From Peptoniphilaceae bacterium (GTDB lineage Bacteria > Bacillota > Clostridia > Tissierellales > Peptoniphilaceae): a stretch of 64,000 bases of DNA. The DNA lies in contig JASLJE010000040.1 in NCBI GenBank assembly GCA_030152565.1, forward strand, positions 25,600-89,599, written 5' to 3'. The notes beneath the pieces were generated by a model. It was not told the DNA's origin. It ran no database searches and saw nothing but the letters and a program-made list of their open reading frames with translations. The position numbers and the translations under genes were made by a program. Position 1 is the first letter of the stretch; the number at the start of each line of letters is the position of its first letter. This document shows, piece by piece, positions 8,832-17,948 of the stretch.

Positions 8832-9373
8832 TTTTTCACCTACCTCATATTTTTATATATGTTTATGTTTATACCCATATAGACTTTGATTAATCATTCC
8901 CCACTAACATTGTAACATTTATTTAATATTTTTCTAGCTGCAACTTCTTTCATTCTATTAATTTTAAGCTATGTATATAAATTACATAATTTTTTATTTT
9001 AAGTAATTTAGTCTTAAATAAATCATGAAAACCTTTTCAGATAATAGGTATTTAAAACCTACTAATACAAATACTAGGCCCCAACACTTATCTAATAGGC
9101 TAGATTATTATTGATGTATACTAGCTTTATAAGATAGTCATTTTTATTTTCAAGTCTTGACAAAAGTTTAACGGCTATATGAGCTTATTATTATCTTATA
9201 ATTTATTCTAATATAAGTCAATTATCTCTAATTTTAGCCCTTAGCAATATTAATTATCACTAATATTTATACTAATTGATATTTATTTAATTAATATTAT
9301 TTTATATTATCAATAAATAATGAATATATATTTCATTAGTCTCCCCTAATCCCCTGATTCTAGACCATTTAAG

Positions 9374-9402
9374 TTTTTCTTTATAAAATATGATGCTATA
9401 AT
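9374..9402 (+). promoter_or_regulatory. Likely cstA promoter
   Basis: A TATAAT (9397-9402) stands 17 bases after a weak -35, TTTTTC (9374-9379). The weak -35 would suit an activator-dependent promoter, for example one controlled by the divergent LysR protein. Confidence 0.5.
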
Positions 9403-9411
9403 GAACTAGCA

Positions 9412-9437
9412 AGGAAATCGAAATCATTTGATTTCCT
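9412..9437 (+). promoter_or_regulatory. Hairpin in the cstA leader
   Basis: AGGAAATC (9412-9419) and GATTTCCT (9430-9437) form an 8-bp stem around a 10-base loop, starting about 10 bases after the -10 box, so it would be at the very 5' end of the mRNA. It could be an operator or an RNA-stabilising 5' structure. Confidence 0.5.
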
Positions 9438-9460
9438 GTACAATTTAATAGGAGGGGTAT

Positions 9461-10891
9461 ATGTTACTATTTATTTTAGGAATTTTAATTATTATTATTG
9501 GATACGTTACATATTCTAAATTTGTTGACAAACATTTTGGAATCGACGTTAACAGAGAAACTTGCGCTTATACTATGGAAGACGGCGTAGACTACATACC
9601 AATGAAACCAGGAAGGATGTTTTTAATACAATTATTAAACATCGCTGGTTTAGGACCAATCTTTGGTGCTGTTCAAGGAGCCTTATTTGGACCTGCAGCA
9701 TTTATCTGGATCGCATTTGGTACAGTATTTGCAGGAGGAGTTCATGACTACTTCTCAGGTATGATGAGTTTAAGACACAATGGGGACTCAATCCCAGAAA
9801 TCACTGGTGATTATCTAGGAAACGGTGCTCGTCAAGCGATGAGAGTATTCTCTTCAATTCTTTTACTACTTACTGGTACTGTATTTATGATGGGACCTGC
9901 TAACCTACTATCAAGCATGAAATTATTCAGCATAGACAATGCAAACATTTGGTTGGCAATTATATTTGTTTATTACTTCTTAGCTACTATTTTACCAGTA
10001 GATAAGATTATCGGAAAAATTTATCCTCTATTCGGAGCTGCTTTATTAATCATGGCATTCGGAGTAGGTGGAAACTTACTTATTGGAGATTACGAACTAC
10101 CTAAGATGACATTACAAACAATGCATCCAGACGGACTTCCAATATGGGCAATATTATTTACAACTATAGCTTGTGGTGCGATCAGTGGTTTCCACTCAAC
10201 TCAATCACCATTAATGGCTAGATGTTTACCAAACGAAAAATACGGAAGACCTGTATTCTACGGAGCAATGGCTGCTGAAGGTGTTATCGCAATGATTTGG
10301 GCTGCAGCTGCAATGTCATTCTTCGGTACAGGACAAGATGGTATCAACCTTTTAGGACAAGCTTTAGCTGAAGGTGGACCTGGTGGAGTTGTTAACACTA
10401 TAGCTTTCTCAACAATGGGTAAAGTTGGTGGTTTATTAGCAATGATCGGGGTAGTAGCTGCTCCAATCACTTCAGGAGATACTGCATTTAGATCTGTTCG
10501 TTTAACTATAGCTGACGCTATAAGATTTGACCAAAAAGAAAACAAAAACCGTTTAATCATTGCTGTACCTTTATTCTTAGTAGCATTTGGTTTAACTAGA
10601 ATAGACTTTAACATTATTTGGAGATACTTCGCATTTACTAACCAAGCTTTAGCAACTATTGTATTATGGACAGCTTCAGCTTACCTAGCATCAAATAAGA
10701 AGTCTCACTTAATGACTACAATACCTGCATTATTCATGAACTGTGTAATATTCACTTATATATTACAAGCTCCAGAAGGATTCAAATTAGCAACTAACAT
10801 TGCTTATCCTCTAGGATTAGTTCTTGCAGCAGCATTTGCATTCATTATGATTAAGAAATTAAACAGTATTAAAAAAGAAGCTAACAAATAA
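9461..10891 (+). CDS. cstA: CstA-type carbon starvation / pyruvate transporter
   Basis: Integral membrane transporter of the CstA family, members of which import peptides or pyruvate. The 476-residue protein is shorter than Escherichia coli CstA (about 700) and matches the short Firmicutes form. Conserved stretches include FGAVQGALFGP, GGVHDYFSGMMSLRHNGDSIPE, SGFHSTQSPLMARC and ITSGDTAFRSVRLTIAD; a dozen or more hydrophobic segments are evident. GGAGGGGTAT precedes the ATG. Codon choice differs from its neighbours (more CGT, ACT, GCT, TTA; fewer AGG and ATA), which suggests high expression or possibly acquisition by transfer. A strong terminator follows. Confidence 0.92.
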   Translation: MLLFILGILIIIIGYVTYSKFVDKHFGIDVNRETCAYTMEDGVDYIPMKPGRMFLIQLLNIAGLGPIFGAVQGALFGPAAFIWIAFGTVFAGGVHDYFSGMMSLRHNGDSIPEITGDYLGNGARQAMRVFSSILLLLTGTVFMMGPANLLSSMKLFSIDNANIWLAIIFVYYFLATILPVDKIIGKIYPLFGAALLIMAFGVGGNLLIGDYELPKMTLQTMHPDGLPIWAILFTTIACGAISGFHSTQSPLMARCLPNEKYGRPVFYGAMAAEGVIAMIWAAAAMSFFGTGQDGINLLGQALAEGGPGGVVNTIAFSTMGKVGGLLAMIGVVAAPITSGDTAFRSVRLTIADAIRFDQKENKNRLIIAVPLFLVAFGLTRIDFNIIWRYFAFTNQALATIVLWTASAYLASNKKSHLMTTIPALFMNCVIFTYILQAPEGFKLATNIAYPLGLVLAAAFAFIMIKKLNSIKKEANK

Positions 10892-10913
10892 TTAGCTATT
10901 AATTAATCAAATA

Positions 10914-10943
10914 AAAACAAGCATCCTCGGGTGCTTGTTTTTT
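10914..10943 (+). terminator. Terminator of cstA
   Basis: AAAACAAGCA pairs with TGCTTGTTTT and the stem continues inwards through a G-T and two C-G pairs, followed by a run of T. Confidence 0.92.
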
Positions 10944-10969
10944 TCTTGGTCTTTTAAGGAAAAAAATAA

Positions 10970-10985
10970 AGAGGCCTAGGCCTCT
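10970..10985 (-). terminator. Terminator of the nitroreductase gene
   Basis: The palindrome AGAGGCCTAGGCCTCT directly follows the nitroreductase stop codon and is followed on the minus strand by TTTATTTTTTT. Confidence 0.85.
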
Positions 10986-11729
10986 CTATAAATTAAATCC
11001 TTGTTCTTTGGCTATTTCAATAAGTTGTGACCTACTGAAAACTTCGCCTTCATTCTTACCTACCACTTGATCTGTAAAACAGTCAACCCTAGTATTGGCA
11101 TTTCTAAGGTCATAGTAGTTGGTCATTTCTTGGTCGTATTCCTTTAATTCTTCTAAATAACTATCAAATATCTTGTAGTCATTTTCAAATACTCTGGTCT
11201 TAACATCCATTCTCGGTTTTAATTGAGGTTCTTGGTTAGGATATCCTAAGCCTAAGCCTACAACTGGGAAGGTATATTCTGGTAGGTTTAAGATCTTTAT
11301 GATCTCTCTAGCATCATTTAAGATACTTCCAAAGTATACACTGCCTAGGTCCATAGTTTCTGCAGCTACAACCATGTTTTGAGCCATAATAGATGCGTCT
11401 GTGATTCCTTGGAAGAACCTGTCTGTATCATTTACAAATTCAACAGTTTTTCCCTTTTCTTCCATGATCTTTGTATTTCTAAAGTTATCTACAATAAAGA
11501 TTAATAATTCTGGAACATTTGCTATATAGTCTTGCTTGGCAACCTTACTAATTCTAAGTTTTTTGTCTGGGTCAGTCACCCTGATAATGGATGCTTGTTG
11601 CATACCATTTGATGTGGCTGTTCTATTTGCTATATTGAATAACAAGTCTAACTTATCCTTTTCGATTTCCTGATCTTTCCATGAACGAATTGTTCTGTGA
11701 TTTAATTGGCTATTTAGAATTTTTTCCAT
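10986..11729 (-). CDS. NfrA-like nitroreductase family flavoprotein (FMN, NAD(P)H-dependent)
   Basis: A 247-residue flavin reductase of the NfrA/FRP group of the nitroreductase family, which reduces nitro compounds, quinones or free flavin. Family marks are HRTIRSW at residues about 11-17, which contacts FMN phosphate, MVVAAETMDLGSVYFGSI in the middle, and VVGLGLGYPNQEPQLKPRM followed by the long C-terminal extension typical of NfrA. The ATG at 11729 has GGAGGATTCC upstream. The gene follows upp by 18 bases on the same strand and ends in its own terminator. The physiological substrate is not known. Confidence 0.88.
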   Translation of the reverse strand: MEKILNSQLNHRTIRSWKDQEIEKDKLDLLFNIANRTATSNGMQQASIIRVTDPDKKLRISKVAKQDYIANVPELLIFIVDNFRNTKIMEEKGKTVEFVNDTDRFFQGITDASIMAQNMVVAAETMDLGSVYFGSILNDAREIIKILNLPEYTFPVVGLGLGYPNQEPQLKPRMDVKTRVFENDYKIFDSYLEELKEYDQEMTNYYDLRNANTRVDCFTDQVVGKNEGEVFSRSQLIEIAKEQGFNL

Positions 11730-11747
11730 AGGAATCCTCCATAATTT

Positions 11748-12386
<639 letters not shown>

Positions 12387-12818
12387 CTAAAAGTTTTCTA
12401 ATTTATCTATTCTTCTTTGGTGTCTTCCACCTTCGAATTCAGCTTTTAAATATTCATTTACTATGTCCTTAGCTAATTCAACACCTGTTACTCTAGCACC
12501 TAGACATAATACATTTGAATCGTTGTGTTGTCTGGTCAATCTAGCGCTGTAGGATTCTGAACATAGGGAAGCTCTTATTCCCTTTACCTTGTTACAAGCT
12601 ATGCTCATGCCTACCCCTGTACCGCAAATTGCAATACCTAGATCTGATTCCTTATCAACCACTGTCTTGCACATTTTTTGCGCATAGTCTGGATAGTCTA
12701 TTGAGTCTGTATTAAAAGGTCCTAAATCATTTACCTCATAGTCCATGGACTCCATAAACTCTACTAATTCCTGTTTTAGTTCCACTCCTGCATGATCTGA
12801 TGTTATTGATATTTTCAC
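12387..12818 (-). CDS. rpiB: Ribose-5-phosphate isomerase B
   Basis: Interconverts ribose 5-phosphate and ribulose 5-phosphate in the pentose phosphate pathway. The 143-residue protein has the RpiB/LacAB fold signatures: N-terminal ITSDHAGVELK, the active-site CGTGVGMSIACNKVKGIRA, and RQHNDSNVLCLGAR. A transketolase gene at the right edge of the window acts in the same pathway. Located between tsaC and upp in one operon. Confidence 0.96.
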   Translation of the reverse strand: MKISITSDHAGVELKQELVEFMESMDYEVNDLGPFNTDSIDYPDYAQKMCKTVVDKESDLGIAICGTGVGMSIACNKVKGIRASLCSESYSARLTRQHNDSNVLCLGARVTGVELAKDIVNEYLKAEFEGGRHQRRIDKLENF

Positions 12819-12827
12819 AAAACCCTC

Positions 12828-13865
12828 CTATAAATATATTACATTACCTGAAGCAGACTTTTTGAGTCTATTCATTATGGATAAACCGTATCCCTCTTCC
12901 CTTACTCCATAAACGAGTATTTCTTCCACTCCTAATTTATCCATATCCCTCAAATAGGTAAATAAATGCCTGCCCATTTCTTCTAAGCTTGTCCGACTTC
13001 CCATATATTTTATCTCATCTACTGGATATTTTCTATGGTCCTCTTCAAATGTCATTATACCAATTTTAGCCTGGCTCTTACCAATATATTGGATAAAACT
13101 ATCTTGAACCTGGTCCAGGTCCCCTACAAAAACAGTCACCTTGGCTTGGGGAGCATAGTGTTTATACTTTTGACCTGGAGACTTGGGCACTAGGTCCTGG
13201 TCCTTAAGGGCCAAGTCTAATTCAACATCTGGCCAAAATTCTCTTAAGTATTCCAAAGTATAGTAACCTGGCCTTAGGATGGTAGGCCTTGATGATGTTA
13301 AATCTAGAACCGTTGACTCTAGGCCTATATTAGATTCTCCCCCATCTAGGATGGCGTCAATTCTTCCTTCCATGTCCTGGAAAACATCCTGAGCATTGGT
13401 TGGACTAGGCTTGGTTGATAGGTTGGCAGATGGTGCTGCCAAAGGACTATCACAGGCCCTAATAAAGTCCCTAGTACTCTTCATTCTAGGCATCCTAATG
13501 GCCACAGTTTCTCCTCCAGCTGTAATTTCATCCGGTACTATGTCCCTTCTATTTAAAACGATTGTAAGAGGTCCTGGCCACAAGTTTTCAACTATTTTTC
13601 TATCCTGGTCACTAATATCCTTGGCCAGCCTATCCAACCAAAAAAAATCAGCTATATGTAAAATTAAGGGATTGTCCAGGGGCCTATTTTTAGCCTCGAA
13701 AATCTTGTGGACTGCCTGTGGGTTTAACCCATCGCAGGCCAGGCCATAAACAGTCTCAGTTGGGATGGCTACAATTCCACCTTCCTTGATAAGTGAAGAA
13801 GCCTTGTCCAAGCTATTTTTATATTCTTTTTCATCTAATAATGTATATATTTTTGTATTCTTCAT
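12828..13865 (-). CDS. tsaC: L-threonylcarbamoyladenylate synthase (Sua5/YwlC type)
   Basis: Makes threonylcarbamoyl-AMP from threonine, bicarbonate and ATP, the first step of t6A formation at tRNA position 37. The 345 residues comprise the YrdC-like catalytic domain (residues about 15-205, with GGIVAIPTETVYGLACD, KNRPLDNPL, and SPLAAPSANLSTKPSPTNAQD), the linker SPGQKYKHYAPQAKVTVF, and the C-terminal Sua5 domain, so this is the long, two-domain form. First gene of the tsaC-rpiB-upp operon. An AAGAGGTAAAA site precedes the ATG. Confidence 0.95.
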   Translation of the reverse strand: MKNTKIYTLLDEKEYKNSLDKASSLIKEGGIVAIPTETVYGLACDGLNPQAVHKIFEAKNRPLDNPLILHIADFFWLDRLAKDISDQDRKIVENLWPGPLTIVLNRRDIVPDEITAGGETVAIRMPRMKSTRDFIRACDSPLAAPSANLSTKPSPTNAQDVFQDMEGRIDAILDGGESNIGLESTVLDLTSSRPTILRPGYYTLEYLREFWPDVELDLALKDQDLVPKSPGQKYKHYAPQAKVTVFVGDLDQVQDSFIQYIGKSQAKIGIMTFEEDHRKYPVDEIKYMGSRTSLEEMGRHLFTYLRDMDKLGVEEILVYGVREEGYGLSIMNRLKKSASGNVIYL

Positions 13866-13912
13866 TTTTACCTCTTGAATATAATAACATAATTTATATG
13901 CTTTTGTATTTT

Positions 13913-13946
13913 TTTAAAAAAAAGAAAAAGACTAGTTGCCTTTTTC
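13913..13946 (-). terminator. Terminator overlapping the end of the CDF transporter gene
   Basis: On the minus strand, AGAAAAAG and CTTTTTCT flank a 9-base loop that contains the stop codon, followed by a long T run. It ends the MATE-CDF transcription unit. Confidence 0.75.
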
Positions 13947-14927
13947 TCTATCATAATTTCTATTTCTACATTTAACTTGATTAAATTGATCTTCTTCTAG
14001 GCAATAATTAGGATCCATATGTATAGATAATTCAATTCCTAAATCATTATATATTTCTTCTTCCAAAGAATCAATAATTTCATGCATAGTATAAACATCT
14101 ATATTGGCTGGTACTTCTGCATGGGCTGTTCCATAAACCTTGCTCTTGCCATATTCATGAAGTTCTATATCATGAACCCCTTTAACATACTTACCCTTTA
14201 AAAGTGTTTCTCTAACCCTATCTATTAAACTTCCTTCTACTTCCCTACCTATAAGAATATTTCCCATATCCTTAAGGATGCCATAGCCTGAGTACATAAC
14301 CATAAAAGATACGGCTATGCCGGCAAAGCCATCTATATTTACCTTAAAGAACCTGCCTACTAAAATAGATAGAATTACTGCACTGGTTGCTATAACGTCA
14401 TTTCTAGAATCTATGGCTACCCCGTAGTTTAAAGGTGAGTCTATCATTTTATAAACCCTTATATTATAGAAGTACATGTAAACTTTAAATAAGACTGACA
14501 CTAGAAGAATAAGTAAAAGCCATATATTAAAGTTTAGGTCCTTAGGATCCATAATATTTTTAATGGATGATTTAAATAGTTGTATACCTACTAAAAGAAT
14601 TACTATACCTACAAAAAGACTGGCTATATATTCTCCCCTCCCATGGCCATAGGGATGGTCTTCATCCGCTGGCTTGGAAGATATTTTAGACCCGAAAACT
14701 GCTATAAGGCTGGTAAGAGTATCTGATAGGTTGTTAAAAGAGTCTCCTATTACAGCTATTGAGTTTATAAGTAGGCCTACTGACAATTTAACAACAAATA
14801 GAAGGGCATTTATAAAAAGTCCCATATAGCCTGTTAGGGAAATCAACCTACTTCTATTTTCACACTTGGTAAAATCATCTGATTTAATATATTTATCCAT
14901 TAAAAATTTTAACATTCTAATCCTCAA
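13932..14927 (-). CDS. Cation diffusion facilitator family transporter
   Basis: Divalent-metal/proton antiporter of the CDF family. The 331 residues show six membrane segments, the signature SVGLLINSIAVIGDSFNNLSD with its paired aspartates in TM2, the cytosolic HPYGHGRGEY motif, and a C-terminal cytosolic metal-sensing domain from about residue 220 containing the typical VHDIELHEYG and HAEVPAN. Metal choice (Mn, Zn or Fe) cannot be read from the sequence. The start overlaps the end of the MATE gene by 11 bases, indicating translational coupling. Confidence 0.93.
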   Translation of the reverse strand: MRIRMLKFLMDKYIKSDDFTKCENRSRLISLTGYMGLFINALLFVVKLSVGLLINSIAVIGDSFNNLSDTLTSLIAVFGSKISSKPADEDHPYGHGRGEYIASLFVGIVILLVGIQLFKSSIKNIMDPKDLNFNIWLLLILLVSVLFKVYMYFYNIRVYKMIDSPLNYGVAIDSRNDVIATSAVILSILVGRFFKVNIDGFAGIAVSFMVMYSGYGILKDMGNILIGREVEGSLIDRVRETLLKGKYVKGVHDIELHEYGKSKVYGTAHAEVPANIDVYTMHEIIDSLEEEIYNDLGIELSIHMDPNYCLEEDQFNQVKCRNRNYDREKGN

Positions 14928-16248
14928 TTATCTTCTTAGTTTTAAATATGAAAAGTGCATATACTATAATAAGTATATTTGATACCAACATGGATATCCA
15001 AATACCTGTTTGTTCTATGGTTGTAAAGTATTTTAAAAGTAAAACCATAGGTATTCTTATAAACCACAACCTACCCATAGACATATTCATAGAGTACCTG
15101 GTCTTGCCTGTACCTTGGAAAATACCCAGGTAGATATTAAACAGTCCCATTGGCGGTATCATAAAGATGTCGTATTTCATATAGTCTAAAGCATGGGCAA
15201 AAACTGCAGGTTCCTTGGCCTTATTTACAAAAATTGATAAAACTCCGTCAGTGAAGAATACCAAAATTAGTATACCTATTATAGAAGTGATCCAAACTAG
15301 AACCTTAGCCTCCTTAATAGTTTCCTTGGCCCTGTCTATTTGCTTGGCCCCAATATTTTGAGCTATTATGGAGGTCATTGCCGCCCCTATACCCATAGAT
15401 ATCTGCATCCAAAAATCTGTTATCCTATTTACCATGGAAAAGGCCGCTACAACCTGTGGTCCATAGGAAATAATAAAACCGTTCATTATTATAAAGCCAA
15501 CAGCTGAACTACTTCTTCCTACAGCTGTTGGAAAGGCCACCTTCATTATGTGTGAGGCCATATTCCTATTCCACTTAAATCCTTTTAGACTCACGTCTAA
15601 CTCACTTTTATCGTGATTAATCCTATAGGCTCCTATTCCAACTGCAACCACCTTAGATATTACTGTAGCTATAGCCGCCCCCTTAACTTCCAAGCCCAGG
15701 CCTGGTAGGTTTATAAAGGGTATAGTCGTAAAAATCAAAATAGGATCTAGTACAATATTTACTACCCCTGATAAAGCTCCGATTATTGTGGTATCTTTAG
15801 TTTTTCCTTGGGCATTTAGAATCGCCTGAAAAGCAAAGAATAAAGAGTCCACTACAAATCCAAAAATATTTATTCTTACATAATCTAGGGAGTAGTTATA
15901 AAGGTCATCTCCCGCCCCCATCCAGGTCAAAATATGAGGTGTTATAAGGGTACCTACTATGGTTACCACTATACCTATTATTATTGACATGACTATTAAA
16001 TGATTTGCATAGTCCGAAGCTCTCTTTTTTTGTTCTGCGCCAATTAACTGAGCTATGATGGATGTACCTGCTATGGACATCCCTATTGCCAAAGATATAA
16101 ATAAGAATAAAATTGGCCATACGAAACTAGTTGCAGCGAATTGGGTAGAGGACAATTGAGCTAGCCACACTCCATCGGCCAAGCTGTAAAGAGTATTTAT
16201 TACGTTACTTATTACCAATGGAAAAGAAAGTGTTAAAAGTACCTTCAA
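14917..16248 (-). CDS. MATE-family multidrug efflux protein
   Basis: Membrane exporter of the MATE/MOP flippase superfamily, probably sodium- or proton-driven. 443 residues from the TTG at 16248, with about 12 membrane segments in two homologous halves (LSFPLVISNVINTLYSLADGVWLAQLS and VAFPTAVGRSSSAVGF). The listed start is conservative. The frame stays open for a further 17 codons (IEKSEKY...LNEKPLKV) up to an ATA codon at 16299, which stands 6 bases after a strong AGGAGGGG site, and the extra residues look like a genuine MATE N-terminus. Four DnaA boxes lie just upstream. The CDF gene follows with an 11-base overlap. Confidence 0.9.
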   Translation of the reverse strand: MKVLLTLSFPLVISNVINTLYSLADGVWLAQLSSTQFAATSFVWPILFLFISLAIGMSIAGTSIIAQLIGAEQKKRASDYANHLIVMSIIIGIVVTIVGTLITPHILTWMGAGDDLYNYSLDYVRINIFGFVVDSLFFAFQAILNAQGKTKDTTIIGALSGVVNIVLDPILIFTTIPFINLPGLGLEVKGAAIATVISKVVAVGIGAYRINHDKSELDVSLKGFKWNRNMASHIMKVAFPTAVGRSSSAVGFIIMNGFIISYGPQVVAAFSMVNRITDFWMQISMGIGAAMTSIIAQNIGAKQIDRAKETIKEAKVLVWITSIIGILILVFFTDGVLSIFVNKAKEPAVFAHALDYMKYDIFMIPPMGLFNIYLGIFQGTGKTRYSMNMSMGRLWFIRIPMVLLLKYFTTIEQTGIWISMLVSNILIIVYALFIFKTKKIIED

Positions 16249-16332
16249 GGGCTTTTCATTTAAAATAAACTTAGAACTATATTTTTCACTCTTTTCTATT
16301 TTTATCCCCTCCTATAAAATATTGCAATAAAA

Positions 16333-16381
16333 TGTGGATAACTCTGTGGATAAGTCTCAACTTATCCACTTTTTATCCACT
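16333..16381. promoter_or_regulatory. Cluster of four DnaA boxes
   Basis: TGTGGATAA occurs at 16333-16341 and 16345-16353 (perfect boxes, minus orientation), and TTATCCACT at 16362-16370 and 16373-16381 (one mismatch, plus orientation). The two pairs face each other, with about one helical turn between boxes within each pair. The inner pair also forms a 9-bp hairpin. The cluster lies between the DsbA-like gene and the MATE gene, about 19 kb from dnaA. Confidence 0.75.
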
Positions 16382-16399
16382 TTAAAGCTTTGTATTACA

Positions 16400-17287
16400 T
16401 TATTCTATTCCACAAACGCCATTATTGCAACCTTTATTTACATGCTTAAGGTATCTGTTGTCTCCATACATATGAATCTGGATAAGTCCTTCTTCCTCAA
16501 GTCTTTTTAATTCTTTATTAAGGGTTGGATAGTCTAAATCAAAGATAAAGGCAAGTTCTGATACTGCCATTGTCTTATATTTTTCCATCACCCTAGGTAT
16601 ATCATCTATACTAATCTCATTTTCCAGAAGCTTTCCTCCTGATAGTCCCTTTATCAAGGAAACTGCTGTTTGATAGTACATATACTCTCTTACTAAAACT
16701 TCTTGGCCATCATAGACAAAGTTAAAGGCTGGAAAACCTGTTACTTGATACTTCTTTACTATCTCTATATCATCTAAAAAGGCCTTTTCTGCCTCTCCAT
16801 TTTCCATTCTTTCCATAAACTTACCCAAGTCTAGTCCAGCTTCCAAAACTGCCTGCATCATATCTGCACTGGCATTTGGTTTTTTACCTTCTAAGAATAT
16901 CATTTCTCTAAACCTTCTAAGTAGGAAGTAGGCCTTGTCTTGGTCTTCCATTTGGGCTGCCTTATAGGCCCTTGCCATAGGAAATGTTGATACATTCTCC
17001 TCATCAAATAAATCAAATAGGTGGCCATTGTTAGGCATGTGATGCTTTAGGGCTGAATCATCCCAACCAGCTGCTACCTTCTTATTGTATTCTTTTATAT
17101 CAGAAGCCAGGTCTTCACTTTCAGGAAATAGACTTCTAACGTCTTGCATCATGCCACCCATGACATATTCTATCTCCACATTATCAAACCTAGTCTCAAT
17201 TTTTCTTACCATAGGTTCACTTCCCCAACACCAAGTACATAGTGGGTCTGAGAACTCCATAATTTTTAATACTTTCTTTTCTGCCAT
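16400..17287 (-). CDS. DsbA/SpxH-like thioredoxin-fold protein with C-terminal winged-helix-like domain
   Basis: A 295-residue protein. The N-terminal two thirds is a DsbA/FrnE-type fold with the redox motif CTWC at residues 17-20 inside FSDPLCTWCWGSEP, and the late cis-Pro loop VTGFPAFNF. This resembles SpxH/YjbH, the adaptor that delivers Spx to ClpXP. Residues about 240-284 (VSELAFIFDLDYPTLNKELKRLEEEGLIQ, then a GDNRYL wing) look like a winged helix, and the tail has a Cys pair (287, 292). The ATG at 17287 has GGAGGATAAT before it; an in-frame TTG 12 bases upstream is inside that site and was not used. It follows the HAD gene directly. A redox-linked regulator is a possible reading. Confidence 0.75.
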   Translation of the reverse strand: MAEKKVLKIMEFSDPLCTWCWGSEPMVRKIETRFDNVEIEYVMGGMMQDVRSLFPESEDLASDIKEYNKKVAAGWDDSALKHHMPNNGHLFDLFDEENVSTFPMARAYKAAQMEDQDKAYFLLRRFREMIFLEGKKPNASADMMQAVLEAGLDLGKFMERMENGEAEKAFLDDIEIVKKYQVTGFPAFNFVYDGQEVLVREYMYYQTAVSLIKGLSGGKLLENEISIDDIPRVMEKYKTMAVSELAFIFDLDYPTLNKELKRLEEEGLIQIHMYGDNRYLKHVNKGCNNGVCGIE

Positions 17288-17288
17288 A

Positions 17289-17948
17289 TTATCCTCCAAT
17301 TATATCTAATATTTCGGATACCTCTTTAGCTAGATAATCAGGTTTTTCTCTTCTTACTTCTTCCTCTGTTCTAAATCCCCAAGTTACACCAATGGTCTTT
17401 ACTTGGGCATTTTTTCCTGTCTCTATGTCTACCTCTGTATCCCCTATAAAATAAGTATCAGTTCTATCTATACCCAATTTTTCTAATATTAAATATACCC
17501 CTGCTGGATCTGGCTTTTTTGCTACATTTTCCATCTGTCCCATGGCTAGGTCAAAACTTCCCTTGGGAAATATTTCATCTACAACCAATTGTAGGGTCGG
17601 ATCTGGCTTGTTGGATAAAACAGCTAGCTTACAGTCCCTCTTCCTAAGCTCTTCTAAAAGTTCCTCCACTCCGTCAAAGGCTGTAGTCAAGTAGCTGGTA
17701 TTGGCATTGTATTTTTCATTATAGCGGTCCAAGACTCTTTCTATATAGTCCTCATCTAAAGGTGCCCCTACTTCCTTCAAGGCTTCTTCCACCAAGTGTC
17801 TGGCCCCATAGCCTAGAAAGTAATTATATTTTTCTTCCTCTATAGTCCTATGCCCAAACTCCTTTAAGGTTTCATTAACATAGTAGGATATGGTTGTTAT
17901 AGTGTCCAAAATAGTTCCATCTGCGTCAAATATTACTGCTTTACTCAT
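17289..17948 (-). CDS. HAD-family hydrolase (phosphoglycolate phosphatase-like)
   Basis: A 219-residue HAD superfamily phosphatase, subfamily IA. It has motif I FDADGTILDT at residues 7-16, motif II LAVLSNKPD, the motif III lysine in VAKKPDPAGVY, and motif IV YFIGDTEVDIETGKNA. The four-helix cap between motifs I and II fits Gph/PpaX-like enzymes. The substrate (phosphoglycolate, pyrophosphate or another small phosphomonoester) is unsettled. It overlaps the upstream TrmH gene by 8 bases and abuts the DsbA-like gene, forming one operon. Confidence 0.92.
   Translation of the reverse strand: MSKAVIFDADGTILDTITTISYYVNETLKEFGHRTIEEEKYNYFLGYGARHLVEEALKEVGAPLDEDYIERVLDRYNEKYNANTSYLTTAFDGVEELLEELRKRDCKLAVLSNKPDPTLQLVVDEIFPKGSFDLAMGQMENVAKKPDPAGVYLILEKLGIDRTDTYFIGDTEVDIETGKNAQVKTIGVTWGFRTEEEVRREKPDYLAKEVSEILDIIGG

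Larger units (their letters stand above)
8832..9460. other. AT-rich intergenic region between lysR and cstA
   Basis: 629 bases without a convincing gene on either strand. It contains a small dyad, TAGGTATTTAAAACCTA (9045-9061), an isolated TTGACA (9157-9162) lacking a correctly spaced -10, and the cstA promoter and leader hairpin at its right end. The size is unusual for this densely packed region and could hold operators for the LysR protein or an unrecognised small RNA; neither is shown by the sequence. Confidence 0.5.

Noticed and set aside
9157..9162. TTGACA in the lysR-cstA gap as a promoter for a hidden gene or small RNA
   Set aside because: No -10 element at 16-18 bases, and no open frame or terminator downstream to define a transcript.
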